NCBI RefSeq assembly: GCF_000016185.1
Contig: NC_011420.2
Coordinates: forward strand, 454,501 to 518,500
Source: Rhodospirillum centenum SW
GTDB taxonomy: Bacteria; Pseudomonadota; Alphaproteobacteria; Azospirillales; Azospirillaceae
Length of the DNA stretch: 64,000 nt
Reading direction: 5' to 3'
The position numbers and the translations under genes are program-made. The notes under the pieces were generated by a model, which ran no database searches, was not told the DNA's origin, and saw only the letters and a list, made by a program, of their open reading frames with translations. This document shows, in pieces, positions 52,454 to 60,349 of the stretch (position 1 is its first letter; every line of letters starts with the position of its first letter).

Positions 52454-53665
52454 TCACGAATAGACGGGCGCGAAGTTCCCCGCCTGTCCGGTCGCCCGGC
52501 CGGCATCCCAGAAGGGGGAGAAGGCCCGCAACCGGGCGACGATGGGCGGCACGGCGGCGATCACCCGGTCAACCTCGGCCTCCGTCGTCTCCCGCGAGAG
52601 GGAGAAGCGGATGGCACCGTGCGCCGCCGTAAAGGGCACGTCCATGGCGCGCAGGACATGGCTCGGCTCCAGGCTGCCACTGGTGCAGGCGGAGCCCGAC
52701 GAGGCGGCGATCCCCGCCTTGTCCAGCAGCAGCAGAATGGCCTCCCCCTCGATGAACTCGAAGGCGATGGTGCTGGTGTTGGGCACCCGTTCGGCCTCTC
52801 CGCCGACCGCGAAGCAGTGTCCGACCGCGCCCAGGATGCCGTGCTCCAGCCGGTCGCGCAGGGTGCGGATGCGGTCCGCGTCCTCGGCCACGGAGCGGGC
52901 GGCAAGCTCGGCCGCCATGCCCAGCCCGACGATGCCGGGCACGTTCTCCGTTCCCGCCCGGCGGCCGCGCTCCTGCCCGCCGCCGCGCAGCAGGGGCCGG
53001 AAGCGCGTGCCCTTGCGGACATAGAGCGCGCCGATCCCCTTCGGTCCGTGCAGCTTGTGCGCCGACAGCGACAGCATGTCGATGCCGGTCCCGGCGACGG
53101 AGACAGGCAGCTTGCCGACCGCCTGCACGGCGTCGGTGTGGAAGGTGGCTCCCACCTCCTTCGCCAGTTCGGCCAGTTCGGGGACCGGATTGACGACTCC
53201 CGTCTCGTTGTTCGCCCACATCAGGCTGACCAGCGCCACATCGGGGCGCAGCGCCCGGCGGTAGGCTTCCAGGTCCAGGCGCCCGTGCCGGTCCACGGGC
53301 ATGATGCGGACCTCGATGCCGTCCGTCTTCTCCAGATGTTCCAGCACGCCCAGGACGGCATGGTGCTCCACGGCGGAGGTGACGACCGCCCGCCGCTCCG
53401 GCTGCGCCCGCAGGGCCGAGTGGATGGCCGTGCTGTTGGCCTCCGTCGCCCCGCTGAGGAAGAGGATCTCGTGGTCGTGGGCGGCGCCGACCAGGGCCTG
53501 CACCTGTCCCCGCGCCGTGCGGATCGCGGCCCCGACCGCCTCTCCGAAGCGGTGCATGGAGGAAGGATTGCCGAACAGCTCCGTGAAGCAGGGCAGCATC
53601 GCCTCCAGCACGCGGGGGTCGGTGCGGGTGGTCGCGTTGTTGTCGAGATAGACCGGGGTGTCCAT
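52454..53665 (-). CDS. nifS: cysteine desulfurase NifS
   Basis: PLP enzyme that supplies sulfur for nitrogenase Fe-S clusters. 403 residues of the NifS/IscS class I fold: VYLDNNATTRTDPRVLEAM, PLP lysine in LSAHKLHGPKGIGALYVRKG, and the mobile active Cys in ASSGSACTSGSLEPSHVL. RBS GGGGAGAGGCC before MDTPVYLDNN. It is 17 bp after nifU and last in the hesB-nifU-nifS unit. Confidence 0.96.
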   Translation of the reverse strand: MDTPVYLDNNATTRTDPRVLEAMLPCFTELFGNPSSMHRFGEAVGAAIRTARGQVQALVGAAHDHEILFLSGATEANSTAIHSALRAQPERRAVVTSAVEHHAVLGVLEHLEKTDGIEVRIMPVDRHGRLDLEAYRRALRPDVALVSLMWANNETGVVNPVPELAELAKEVGATFHTDAVQAVGKLPVSVAGTGIDMLSLSAHKLHGPKGIGALYVRKGTRFRPLLRGGGQERGRRAGTENVPGIVGLGMAAELAARSVAEDADRIRTLRDRLEHGILGAVGHCFAVGGEAERVPNTSTIAFEFIEGEAILLLLDKAGIAASSGSACTSGSLEPSHVLRAMDVPFTAAHGAIRFSLSRETTEAEVDRVIAAVPPIVARLRAFSPFWDAGRATGQAGNFAPVYS

Positions 53666-53682
53666 GGCCTCTCCCCTCCCCT

Positions 53683-54663
53683 TCAGACCGGAATCACGAT
53701 GACGGGGGCGCCCAGCTTCTCCGTCACCCGGGCGGCAAGGCCATCGACGGTCATCCGGGCCATGCGGCAGCCGGCGCAGGCGCCGGTGAGCCGGACATGG
53801 ACATGGCGGCCGTCCACATCGACCAGCTCGCAGTCGCCGCCGTCGGCCAGGAAGGTCGGGCGGGCCTCGGCGATGGCCTCCTCGATCAGGCGGATGCGCT
53901 GCACCAGGGTCAGCTTCGGCCCCGGCGTCACGGGGGCCGGCGCCAGCGCCGGCGGCGCGGGTTTCGCGGGGGGCGCCGTGGGAACCGCCTTCACCGGCGG
54001 CGACAGGGAGACGAGCGCGCCGGCCGGCTTCAGCGCGGGCCGGGCCGGGGCGCCGGCGAAGGCCTCCGCCGCGCCGAGCAGGCCCTCGGCCACCATCTCG
54101 GCGTTCACCGCGGCCAGCACCTCCTCCATCCGCTCGTTGCAGGCGCCGCAGCTCCCGCCCGCCTTGGTGTAGAAGGTGACCTGCTCCATGCTGGTCAGCC
54201 GGTTCGTCCGCACCGCCCGGCGCAGCATCGGCTCGTCCACGGCGAAGCACTTGCAGATCAGGGCGCCCTCGTCGTGGTCGTCGTCGATCGCCACGCCACG
54301 GTAGTGGGCGATGGCGGCGTGCAGCGCCTCCGCCCCCATGACGGAGCAGTGCATCTTCTGCGCCGGCAGCCCGCCGAGGAAGGCGGCGATGTCCTGGTTG
54401 GTCAGCCGGGCGGCGTCGTCCAGGGTGCGGCCGATGACCAGTTCGGTCAGGGCGGAGGAGGAGGCGATGGCCGAGCCGCAGCCGAAGGTCTGGAAGCGGG
54501 CGTCCTGGATCACCTCCGTCGCCGGGTCCACCTTCAGCATCAGCTTCAGCGCATCGCCGCAGGTCAGCGACCCCACCTCGCCCACCGCGTTGGCGTCGGC
54601 CAGGACGCCCGCGTTCTTCGGCTCGAAGAAGTACGCCTTGACCTTGTCCGTGTAGTCCCACAT
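53683..54663 (-). CDS. nifU: Fe-S scaffold NifU
   Basis: Three-domain scaffold for nitrogenase Fe-S clusters, 326 residues. N-terminal IscU-like domain ([49 protein letters not shown]), a central [2Fe-2S] domain ([29 protein letters not shown]) and a C-terminal NFU domain ([30 protein letters not shown]). A Pro/Ala-rich linker near residues 185-225 joins the last two. Confidence 0.97.
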   Translation of the reverse strand: MWDYTDKVKAYFFEPKNAGVLADANAVGEVGSLTCGDALKLMLKVDPATEVIQDARFQTFGCGSAIASSSALTELVIGRTLDDAARLTNQDIAAFLGGLPAQKMHCSVMGAEALHAAIAHYRGVAIDDDHDEGALICKCFAVDEPMLRRAVRTNRLTSMEQVTFYTKAGGSCGACNERMEEVLAAVNAEMVAEGLLGAAEAFAGAPARPALKPAGALVSLSPPVKAVPTAPPAKPAPPALAPAPVTPGPKLTLVQRIRLIEEAIAEARPTFLADGGDCELVDVDGRHVHVRLTGACAGCRMARMTVDGLAARVTEKLGAPVIVIPV

Positions 54664-54768
54664 TGGCCGGTTGCCTCCCGCGTGCCCGTTCGCGTCATCG
54701 CCCGTTGCCGGCGATCCCAGCCCGGCAGGGATCCCGCCGGATGGGGGTGCCGGCCCGTGGCAGGATCG

Positions 54769-55092
54769 TCAGTGGCAGGATCTCGTGGAACAGGTGCAGC
54801 CGCCGCCGGGGGCGGCGTTCTCGAAGACGAAGCCCGCCCCCTCCAGCCGCTCGACGAAATCCACCGTCACCGCGTCGAGCAGCGGCACGGAATCCTGATC
54901 GACATAGACGTCCAGCCCCTCGAACCGGATCACGGCGTCGGCGTCGCCCGGCCCCTCCTCCAGTTGCAGTCCGAACTGGAGACCGGCGCAACCCGCCGGG
55001 CGCACCATGATCCTGAGGCCGGCCGCCTGTCCGGCGGCGGCCTCCACGGCCGTGCGGGCCGCCTGTACCGCGCTGTCCGTGAGTGCCACCAT
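54769..55092 (-). CDS. HesB/IscA-like nif-associated Fe-S protein
   Basis: 107-residue A-type Fe-S carrier (IscA-nif). The three conserved cysteines are in RPAGCAGLQFGLQLEEGP and the C-terminal GGGCTCSTRSCH, with an unusual extra Cys near the end. Start MVALTDSAV is behind GGAGGTTTGCG. First gene of the nifU-nifS unit, 57 bp downstream of a sigma-54 promoter. Confidence 0.92.
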   Translation of the reverse strand: MVALTDSAVQAARTAVEAAAGQAAGLRIMVRPAGCAGLQFGLQLEEGPGDADAVIRFEGLDVYVDQDSVPLLDAVTVDFVERLEGAGFVFENAAPGGGCTCSTRSCH

Positions 55093-55148
55093 CGCAAACC
55101 TCCGTCCCGTGTCAGGGGCGTCCGTACCGCCCCGGGCAAGGACGTGAG

Positions 55149-55163
55149 GCAATCGGCGTGCCA
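55149..55163 (-). promoter_or_regulatory. sigma-54 (-24/-12) promoter of hesB-nifU-nifS
   Basis: Minus-strand TGGCAC-N5-TTGC, an exact match to the RpoN core consensus; the -12 box is 57 bp from the start codon. Confidence 0.88.
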
Positions 55164-55198
55164 GAGGCGAACCCCAGGGAATCCGCGGGGTCCGGCAG

Positions 55199-55250
55199 TG
55201 TCGGCAACGCGACAACGGGGCCTTCGCCACCGGATGTCGGATTCCCGACA
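55199..55250. promoter_or_regulatory. two NifA upstream activator sites
   Basis: TGTCGGCAACGCGACA (55199-55214) and TGTCGGATTCCCGACA (55235-55250) both fit TGT-N10-ACA exactly, 36 bp apart. They lie between the hesB-side and the nifQ-side sigma-54 promoters and could serve both. Confidence 0.88.
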
Positions 55251-55310
55251 GCGACACAGGTCGCGGCGCGGCGCCGGTGGAACTGCGCCCGCTCCGGGGG
55301 CGCAGCCCCC

Positions 55311-55325
55311 CGGCCCGCCGCTTGC
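55311..55325 (+). promoter_or_regulatory. probable sigma-54 promoter of nifQ
   Basis: CGGCCC-N5-TTGC on the plus strand, with GG and GC invariant dinucleotides at -24/-12 spacing, 42 bp from the nifQ start. Two mismatches in the -24 box against TGGCAC suggest it is weaker than the divergent promoter. Confidence 0.65.
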
Positions 55326-55366
55326 AGGGTCCCCGGCGGAGACGACGACGCGGGGGGAGACCGACC

Positions 55367-55948
55367 ATGCCGCCGCCCTATGGACCCGACCTGTCCCCGT
55401 GCGGGGCGGACAGCCTCGACACCTACCTGTTCGGACGCATCCTCGCCCTGGCGGCGACGGCCCCGGCCCGCCCGCTGACGGCGGCGACGGGCCTGACGCG
55501 CGCGGCGCTGGAGCGGCTGCTCCGCCGCCATCTGCCGGACCGGCTGGCGCTGCTGGACGCTGTGCCCCCGGATGCCGGCACCGGGGAGGACGCGCCGGAG
55601 GAGCCGGACCTGCGCCAGCTTCTCCTGGAGCACGGGGCCACCGGGGCGGAGGAGGAGGTCTGGCTGGCGGCCATCGTCGCCCGCCGGTCGCTGGAGCCGA
55701 ACCATCTCTGGCAGGATCTGGGGCTGGCCAGCCGCGCCGACCTGAACGCCCTGTTCCGCCGCCACTTCCCCGCCCTGGTCCGGCGCAATGCGGGCGACAT
55801 GAAGTGGAAGAAGTTCTTCTACCGCGAACTCTGCCGGCGCGAAGGCATGCTGATCTGCAAATCCCCCAACTGCGAGGTCTGCACCGATGTCCATGCCTGC
55901 TTCGGGCAGGAGGACGGGCCGGCGCTGCTGACGGGGCTCTGGCGCTGA
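55367..55948 (+). CDS. nifQ: NifQ, molybdenum donor for FeMo-cofactor
   Basis: 193-residue protein that delivers molybdenum for FeMo-co synthesis. The family signature C-x4-C-x2-C-x5-C is present in CKSPNCEVCTDVHACF, preceded by MKWKKFFYRELCRREGMLIC in pieces. The start MPPPYGPD has GGGGGGAG upstream. Divergent from hesB-nifU-nifS and convergent with fdxB. Confidence 0.95.
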   Translation: MPPPYGPDLSPCGADSLDTYLFGRILALAATAPARPLTAATGLTRAALERLLRRHLPDRLALLDAVPPDAGTGEDAPEEPDLRQLLLEHGATGAEEEVWLAAIVARRSLEPNHLWQDLGLASRADLNALFRRHFPALVRRNAGDMKWKKFFYRELCRREGMLICKSPNCEVCTDVHACFGQEDGPALLTGLWR

Positions 55949-55977
55949 CGGAGCCCCCCGTGCCCCCGCGCCTGTCC

Positions 55978-56271
55978 CTACGCCTCCCCGTGCTTCTGGC
56001 AGCCCTTGGGACAGACGCGGGCGCAGGCGCCGCAGCCGATGCAGTTGCCGGCATCGGCCACGACCATGACCTTGCGCAGGAACTCCTCGTCGTCGTCGCC
56101 GTCGGGATCGGCGTCCACCAGCTCGTCATCCTCCGTCACGCCCTTCAGGCTCATGACGGCGCGGCTGCACACCTTGAAGCAACGGCCGCAGCCGATGCAC
56201 TTCGTCTGGTCGATGGAGAGAAGGTAGGCGGGCGTCCAGGGAGCGCCGCCGCGGGTCAGGAACACCGCCAT
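55978..56271 (-). CDS. fdxB: nif-type ferredoxin III (FdxB)
   Basis: 97-residue 2[4Fe-4S] ferredoxin with CIGCGRCFKVCSRAV and CIGCGACARVCPKGC, the spacing of nif-linked FdxB. The AYLLSIDQTKCIGCG start and acidic linker (DADPDGDDDEE) are typical. Only 2 bp separate it from the stop of the truncated gene upstream. Its ancestral nif promoter has probably been cut off by the IS630 insertion. Confidence 0.92.
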   Translation of the reverse strand: MAVFLTRGGAPWTPAYLLSIDQTKCIGCGRCFKVCSRAVMSLKGVTEDDELVDADPDGDDDEEFLRKVMVVADAGNCIGCGACARVCPKGCQKHGEA

Positions 56272-56273
56272 GC

Positions 56274-56333
56274 TCAGCCCTCCGCCGCGCGCAGGCGGGC
56301 CCGCGCCGCCGCCAGCCCCTCATACCGCCGCGC
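56274..56333 (-). pseudogene. C-terminal remnant of a small nif gene (DUF683-like)
   Basis: Nineteen codons (ARRYEGLAAARARLRAAEG and a TGA) directly upstream of fdxB, cut where the IS630 sequence begins. The helical RYExLxxARxRLxAxE tail resembles the end of the DUF683 (CCE_0567-type) proteins that precede fdxB in nif operons. The identity is inferred from position and tail only. Confidence 0.5.
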
Positions 56334-57400
56334 CTAAGCATTGACACATGGGAGCCACGGATAGCTGGTGAGGGAGCGTAGACGTTCTGGTGTGGCGGTG
56401 AGGGCGTTCCAGGCGTCGCAGCAGGCTTGGACGACGGCGTCGTAGTCGTCCAGGATCTGGTGGGACAGAAAGCGCTCGCGCAGGTACAGCCAGACGCGCT
56501 CGACCGGGTTGAGTTCGGGGCTGTAGGGCGGGAGCGGGACCAGCGTGATGTTGTCCGGGACGACCAGCGCCCGCGCTCCGTGCCAGCCGGCCTGATCGAG
56601 CACGAGCACCGCCTGGACGTCCGGTTCCAGGCTCCGGGAGAAGCCGTCCAGGAACAGGCTCATGACGGCAGTGGAGACGGTCGGCATCACCAGCGCGAAG
56701 TCGGCGCCGCTGGCTGGGCAGACGGCGGCGTAGAGCCAGGCCGAGGTGAAACGCTTGTCGCACAACCCGAGTGGGCGCTGCCCGCGCTCCCACCAGCGGT
56801 GTGCGGTGCGGCCCTTCTGGCCGATGCGGGCTTCGTCCTGGAACCAGAGTTGAAGGCGACGCTCCGGATGCGCGGCACCTGCGGCCTTCAGGGCTTCGCG
56901 CAGCCCCTTTTTTGGAAGGCGGCCTGGGTCTTGGCGTCGGACTGCGGATGGCGGGGCCGCGTCTTCTGCTTCGACAGGTTGAGCCGGCGGACGATGCGCG
57001 ACAGGCTGGCCGGATGCAGCGTCTTGGCGAAGCGTTCGGCGATCACCTCGCACAGGATCGGCAGGGTCCATTCCACGCAGCCATGCCGCTTGGGATCGGG
57101 GCCGGCGAGGATGATGGCCTTGAGCGTCGCCTGCTCGCCTTCGCTCAGCCACTCCGGCCGGCCGGGCAGCGGGCGGTCGTAGAGCCCGGCTACGCCTTCC
57201 GCGTTGTAGCGCACAACCGCGTCGCGCAGGGCTTGGCGGTCCATGCCGGCCAGCCGCGCCGCTTCCGCCCGGCTCACCCCCTCCAAGGCATGGGCGATCG
57301 CGAACATCCGCGCCGCCACCCGCCCTTTGCTCTCCCGCCGCGCCAGGGCACGCAATTCGCTGGCGCTCAGGTCTTCCCGGATCGGCAACGCCGCTGGCAT
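56334..57400 (-). CDS. IS630 transposase, two frames joined by -1 frameshifting
   Basis: Frame 1 (57400 to 56888, 170 residues) holds the N-terminal HTH (ARLAGMDRQALRDAVVRYNAEGVAGLYDR). The DDE catalytic part is in the -1 frame and ends at 56334 (LWFQDEARIGQKGR, VLVLDQAGWHGA, LPPYSPELNPVERVWLYLRE in pieces). The frames meet at A6 on the minus strand (56908-56913), a slippery CAAAAAAGG. A -1 slip there yields AFQKKGLREALKAAG, a seamless join. IS630 elements often use such frameshifting, so the transposase is probably intact. Confidence 0.8.
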
Positions 57401-57477
57401 TCGCTCCTCCCCATCGCGATGGGGAATCGAATCACGGATTGCCAGCCTTGGGAATCCCTCTCAGTGTGTCAGCGGCT
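56335..57477 (-). mobile_element. IS630-family insertion sequence
   Basis: About 1.14 kb. Ends are imperfect inverted repeats, judged from AGCATTGACACATGGGAG at the left and, read inward from the right, AGCCGCTGACACACTGAGAG. A TA lies at the left edge (56335-56336), the IS630 target; I do not see a clean matching TA at the right, so the right end may have been altered. Confidence 0.75.
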
Positions 57478-57490
57478 CCGCTCGCCGGTA

Positions 57491-58525
57491 TTAGGCGCTC
57501 GCGAGCCACCCCTTGTTCTGCAAGGTCTGAAGGGCGATGCCGATCTGGCGTGGCGAAAAACGCTTCTTCCGCTCGTTCCACGCATAAACCTTGGCCATCG
57601 CATCCTCCGCGCTAATAGCGTTCTCGCGTGTCGTCACCCAGTGCACAGTTGCGAGGAGTTCCAGGCCGAACGGTGTCTCAAACCCCTCGACGAGTTCAGC
57701 CACACGATCAAGCCGAGCAGTTGTATCCTGTTTGTCCGACAAGAAGGACTCCGCGTCCTTCACCGCGCCGGGGACCAGCTCAAGCTGCTTGTCGGGCGCA
57801 TCGCCACCATCGGCATATCCCGAAACGAGGTGCCCCTCGACCGCATGAAGAACGTGGCGCAAGTTCTCGGCATAAGGACCATACGGTGCCTTCGCGTATT
57901 TGAGGCGGAGAGGCTCGCCTGCCTCCTGCATGAAGTACATGAGCTTATGTAGTTCAAGCAGAGTTACGAACGGGTCCATCAGTCCGCCAAGATAGCGGTT
58001 CATCAGAACCACCAGTGCGGCTCGTCCGGGGCTCATCGTTGGAACTTCCTGCGACTTGGTTGTGACCGGCGCATTGTTGGGCTCAAAGACAATAACGTCC
58101 AAGTCCGGTAGGTCACGCAGCGCTGCTTCGATCCGGGGACGAACGTCCTCCCAGTTAAGCCCACCAAGGCCGCTCCCAAGCGGCGGGATGGCGATTGATC
58201 TGATGCTACGCTGCCGAACCTCTTCGGCAAGGGCGACAAGCCCGGAATCGATGTCATCCATCCGACTTTTCCCGCGCCAATGCCGCTTCGTCGGAAAATT
58301 GATGATGTACTTGGGATTCGTGAAGGTGCCCGTATCGAAGACGAACATCTTCCCCGGCTGAACTTCGTCGCGCTTGCAGGCCGCTTCATATGCCTTGAAA
58401 TTCGCAGGAAAGGCGTTCTTGAACTGAAGAGCGATGCCACGGCCCATGATGCCGACGCAGTTCACCGTGTTGACGATCGCTTCTGCGTCCGCCCTCAAGA
58501 TGTCTCCTGTCGTATATCTGATCAT
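57491..58525 (-). CDS. darG: DarG-type macrodomain antitoxin
   Basis: 344-residue antitoxin with ADP-ribosylglycohydrolase activity that removes ADP-ribose from DNA. The macrodomain (residues 1-150) has MIRYTTGDILRADAEAIVNTVNCVGIMGRGIALQFK in pieces, FPTKRHWRGKSRMDDI and PPLGSGLGGLNW. A C-terminal domain (about 165-344) with LELHKLMYFMQEAGEPLRLKYAKAPYGPYAENLRHVLH is the toxin-binding part in other DarG. Start MIRYTTGD (58525) has AAGGTGGGG upstream. It lies 13 bp after darT. The last codons adjoin the IS630 right end, so the terminus may be slightly altered. Confidence 0.88.
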   Translation of the reverse strand: MIRYTTGDILRADAEAIVNTVNCVGIMGRGIALQFKNAFPANFKAYEAACKRDEVQPGKMFVFDTGTFTNPKYIINFPTKRHWRGKSRMDDIDSGLVALAEEVRQRSIRSIAIPPLGSGLGGLNWEDVRPRIEAALRDLPDLDVIVFEPNNAPVTTKSQEVPTMSPGRAALVVLMNRYLGGLMDPFVTLLELHKLMYFMQEAGEPLRLKYAKAPYGPYAENLRHVLHAVEGHLVSGYADGGDAPDKQLELVPGAVKDAESFLSDKQDTTARLDRVAELVEGFETPFGLELLATVHWVTTRENAISAEDAMAKVYAWNERKKRFSPRQIGIALQTLQNKGWLASA

Positions 58526-58538
58526 GGTCATCCCCACC

Positions 58539-59195
58539 TTAGTAATACCATTCACGTCGGATTTCGACGTTCGGCCGGTGGCCGGCCCCGTTCATTGCAG
58601 CATAGACCCGCTGAGCGACCCCCTGTGAGTAGACGCCGATTCTTTCGATCAGGTGCCAAGGAAAGGCCTCTTCGACGAGAAACTCGGCTTGTTTACCTTC
58701 CTTAACTGATCGCGAAACCCCGTTACCAGACCACTGGCGAGCTTGGACAGCATCCCAGTTGATCTCGCCAAGGGCGGCAATATCCGAGCGATCCTCAAAG
58801 TAGTAGGCGCCCGCATTGGACAGCGTGAATGCCCAACGCTTGTTATGGGCGTTTGCCCACGCGACCGCGTCTTTAAGATCAGCCTCGAGATGAACGATCG
58901 GCTCCTGGCCGCCCTTATAAGACAGCTCTTCGTTCCGGCGAAAAATCAAGTAAAGCATCACTGATCGTGGACAAAAATAAAACGGTGTACATTGGCCCAC
59001 ATACAAGCCTGAGTGACATGAGAGGCGAAGCTGATTGAGACGGCGAGATTTGATGTTGCTCATGCCTATGGTGGTGCCAGTTCCCTTTCGCTGGTTCATC
59101 TGAGCGTCCGACCACAGAAAGCCATCTGACAAGATCGAAGGAATTCGATCATGATGAACGATGTGGTAGATCTTGGGGTGGCTTGGCATCGGCAT
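58539..59195 (-). CDS. darT: DarT-type DNA ADP-ribosyltransferase toxin
   Basis: 218-residue toxin that ADP-ribosylates thymidine in single-stranded DNA. Recognised by LYVGQCTPFYFCPRSVMLYLI and a Glu171 in KEGKQAEFLVEEAFPW, the catalytic Glu position of DarT. Conserved basic RR at 51-52 also fits. Both domain length and partner match known DarTG pairs, which act as toxin-antitoxin systems and anti-phage defence. Its base composition is visibly lower in G+C than the neighbours. No strong RBS. Confidence 0.9.
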   Translation of the reverse strand: MPMPSHPKIYHIVHHDRIPSILSDGFLWSDAQMNQRKGTGTTIGMSNIKSRRLNQLRLSCHSGLYVGQCTPFYFCPRSVMLYLIFRRNEELSYKGGQEPIVHLEADLKDAVAWANAHNKRWAFTLSNAGAYYFEDRSDIAALGEINWDAVQARQWSGNGVSRSVKEGKQAEFLVEEAFPWHLIERIGVYSQGVAQRVYAAMNGAGHRPNVEIRREWYY

Positions 59196-59216
59196 TTTTC
59201 AGAGACCATTCTCATA

Positions 59217-59432
59217 TCATTCGCCATTGATCATAGGTTTCTTGGAAAGAGCAGCTGCATCTTCCGCCGCCATCCGGTCCATGATCCAATGATCAACATC
59301 GCTCAAATTAAACTTTCATAGCCGCCCAACCCGCTGAGCAGGCAAGCTCTTAGCTTCGATCCGGCGGTACACCATGTCCTTCGCAACCCCCAGGGGGGCT
59401 ACTTCATCAACGGAAACCCATGATTCAGTCAT
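59217..59432 (-). pseudogene. small HTH (excisionase-type) gene with in-frame TGA
   Basis: 72 codons: MTESWVSVDEVAPLGVAKDMVYRRIEAKS, then LPAQRVGRL, TGA (59316-59318 on the plus strand as TCA), then KFNLSDVDHWIMDRM. The excisionase-type HTH pattern normally reads RVGRLWKFxxSEVDxW, so a Trp codon TGG has become TGA by one transition (CCA to TCA on the plus strand). The frame is otherwise intact to 59217. It lies 21 bp upstream of darT in the same direction, as a likely regulator of the pair. Confidence 0.7.
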
Positions 59433-59518
59433 CCGCCGCCATCCCCGTTGGCCCGTGTATATCGGCTTGACTAAGCAAGAGTCGATAAAACTCGTATAGC
59501 CCGACCGGGCGTTCCCCT

Positions 59519-59908
59519 AGCAGGCTGCTGAAAGGCCCCCTGGCACCGGCTTCCGGCGCGTGATTCTCTGACCTTGGGTGTGGGGATGCACGGGCGTCGG
59601 TCGGACCGGGGCGGGATGTTCAGCTCCGTGTCGCTGGAGGACCGGCTGCCGCCCAGCATCCGTTGCGGCTGATCCGGCGGGTGGGGGAAGAGGTGCTGGC
59701 GGCGATGGACGGCGACCTCGCCGGGCTCTACGCCGCGCCGGACTTGTCCCTCGGTCCCGCCGGAGCAGGGCGACGCCGCTGCTGCTCCAGGCTTGCTACG
59801 TCGAGGTCTGATGGAGCCGTTGGACGACAATCTGCTGTTCCGGCGGTTCGTCGGGCTCGGGATCGGCGATGCGGTCTGGCTCCCGGCGGTGTTCCAGGAA
59901 CCGTGACC
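59519..59908 (+). pseudogene. decayed IS5-type transposase fragment
   Basis: Left-end-like sequence AGCAGGCTGCTGAAAGGC (from 59519) and an ATG at 59586 (MHGRRSDRGGMFSSVSLEDRLPP) match the N terminus of IS5-group transposases. Frame breaks occur near 59645 (one base missing; then HPLRLIRRVGEEVLAAMDGDLAGLYAA) and near 59745. The third frame gives LMEPLDDNLLFRRFVGLGIGDAVW, the family signature. The rest of the enzyme is missing. Confidence 0.72.
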
Positions 59909-59967
59909 GGCTCATCACCTGCGGCCCGGGTTTTCCCTCTCCCCGGGGCCAGTCAGCCCCCGGAGCC

Positions 59968-60321
59968 TCACACCGTGAAGCTCTCCCCGCAGCCGCAGCG
60001 GGCCTTTTCGTTGGGGTTGCGGAAGGTGAAGCCCGACTGGAAGCGGTCCTCCACATAGTCCATCTCGGAGCCGAGCAGGAACATGGTGGCGGCGGGGTCG
60101 ATCAGGATGGTGACGCCCTTGTCCTCCACCACCTCCTCGAACTTCTTCCGGTCCTTGGCGTATTCGACGAAATAGCTCATGCCGGAGCAGCCGCGCGCCT
60201 TCACGCCGACGCGCAGGCCCAGGATCGGCTCGCTGCTGCGCGCCATCAGCAGCCGCACGCGCTCGGCGGCCGCGTCCGTCAGCGTCAGCGCCTTGGGGCG
60301 TTCCTTCAGGGTCGTGCTCAT
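59968..60321 (-). CDS. sufA: A-type Fe-S carrier (SufA/ErpA-like)
   Basis: 117-residue protein at the 3' end of the SUF operon. The three-Cys motif is present: Cys in VKARGCSGMSYFVEY and the C-terminal ARCGCGESFTV. Exact name (SufA versus another A-type) is by operon context. 28 bp after sufT. Confidence 0.92.
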   Translation of the reverse strand: MSTTLKERPKALTLTDAAAERVRLLMARSSEPILGLRVGVKARGCSGMSYFVEYAKDRKKFEEVVEDKGVTILIDPAATMFLLGSEMDYVEDRFQSGFTFRNPNEKARCGCGESFTV

Positions 60322-60349
60322 GGCCTCCGTCCTCCTCTCCGCCTGAAGA

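Noticed and set aside
59433-59518. Possible tRNA or attachment site at the island edge
   Set aside because: The short dyads here do not form a cloverleaf, and I found no duplicate of the sequence at the other edge.
59541-59555. TGGCAC that could be a sigma-54 -24 box
   Set aside because: No TTGC follows at the right distance, and it lies in the IS5 remnant pointing at no nif gene.
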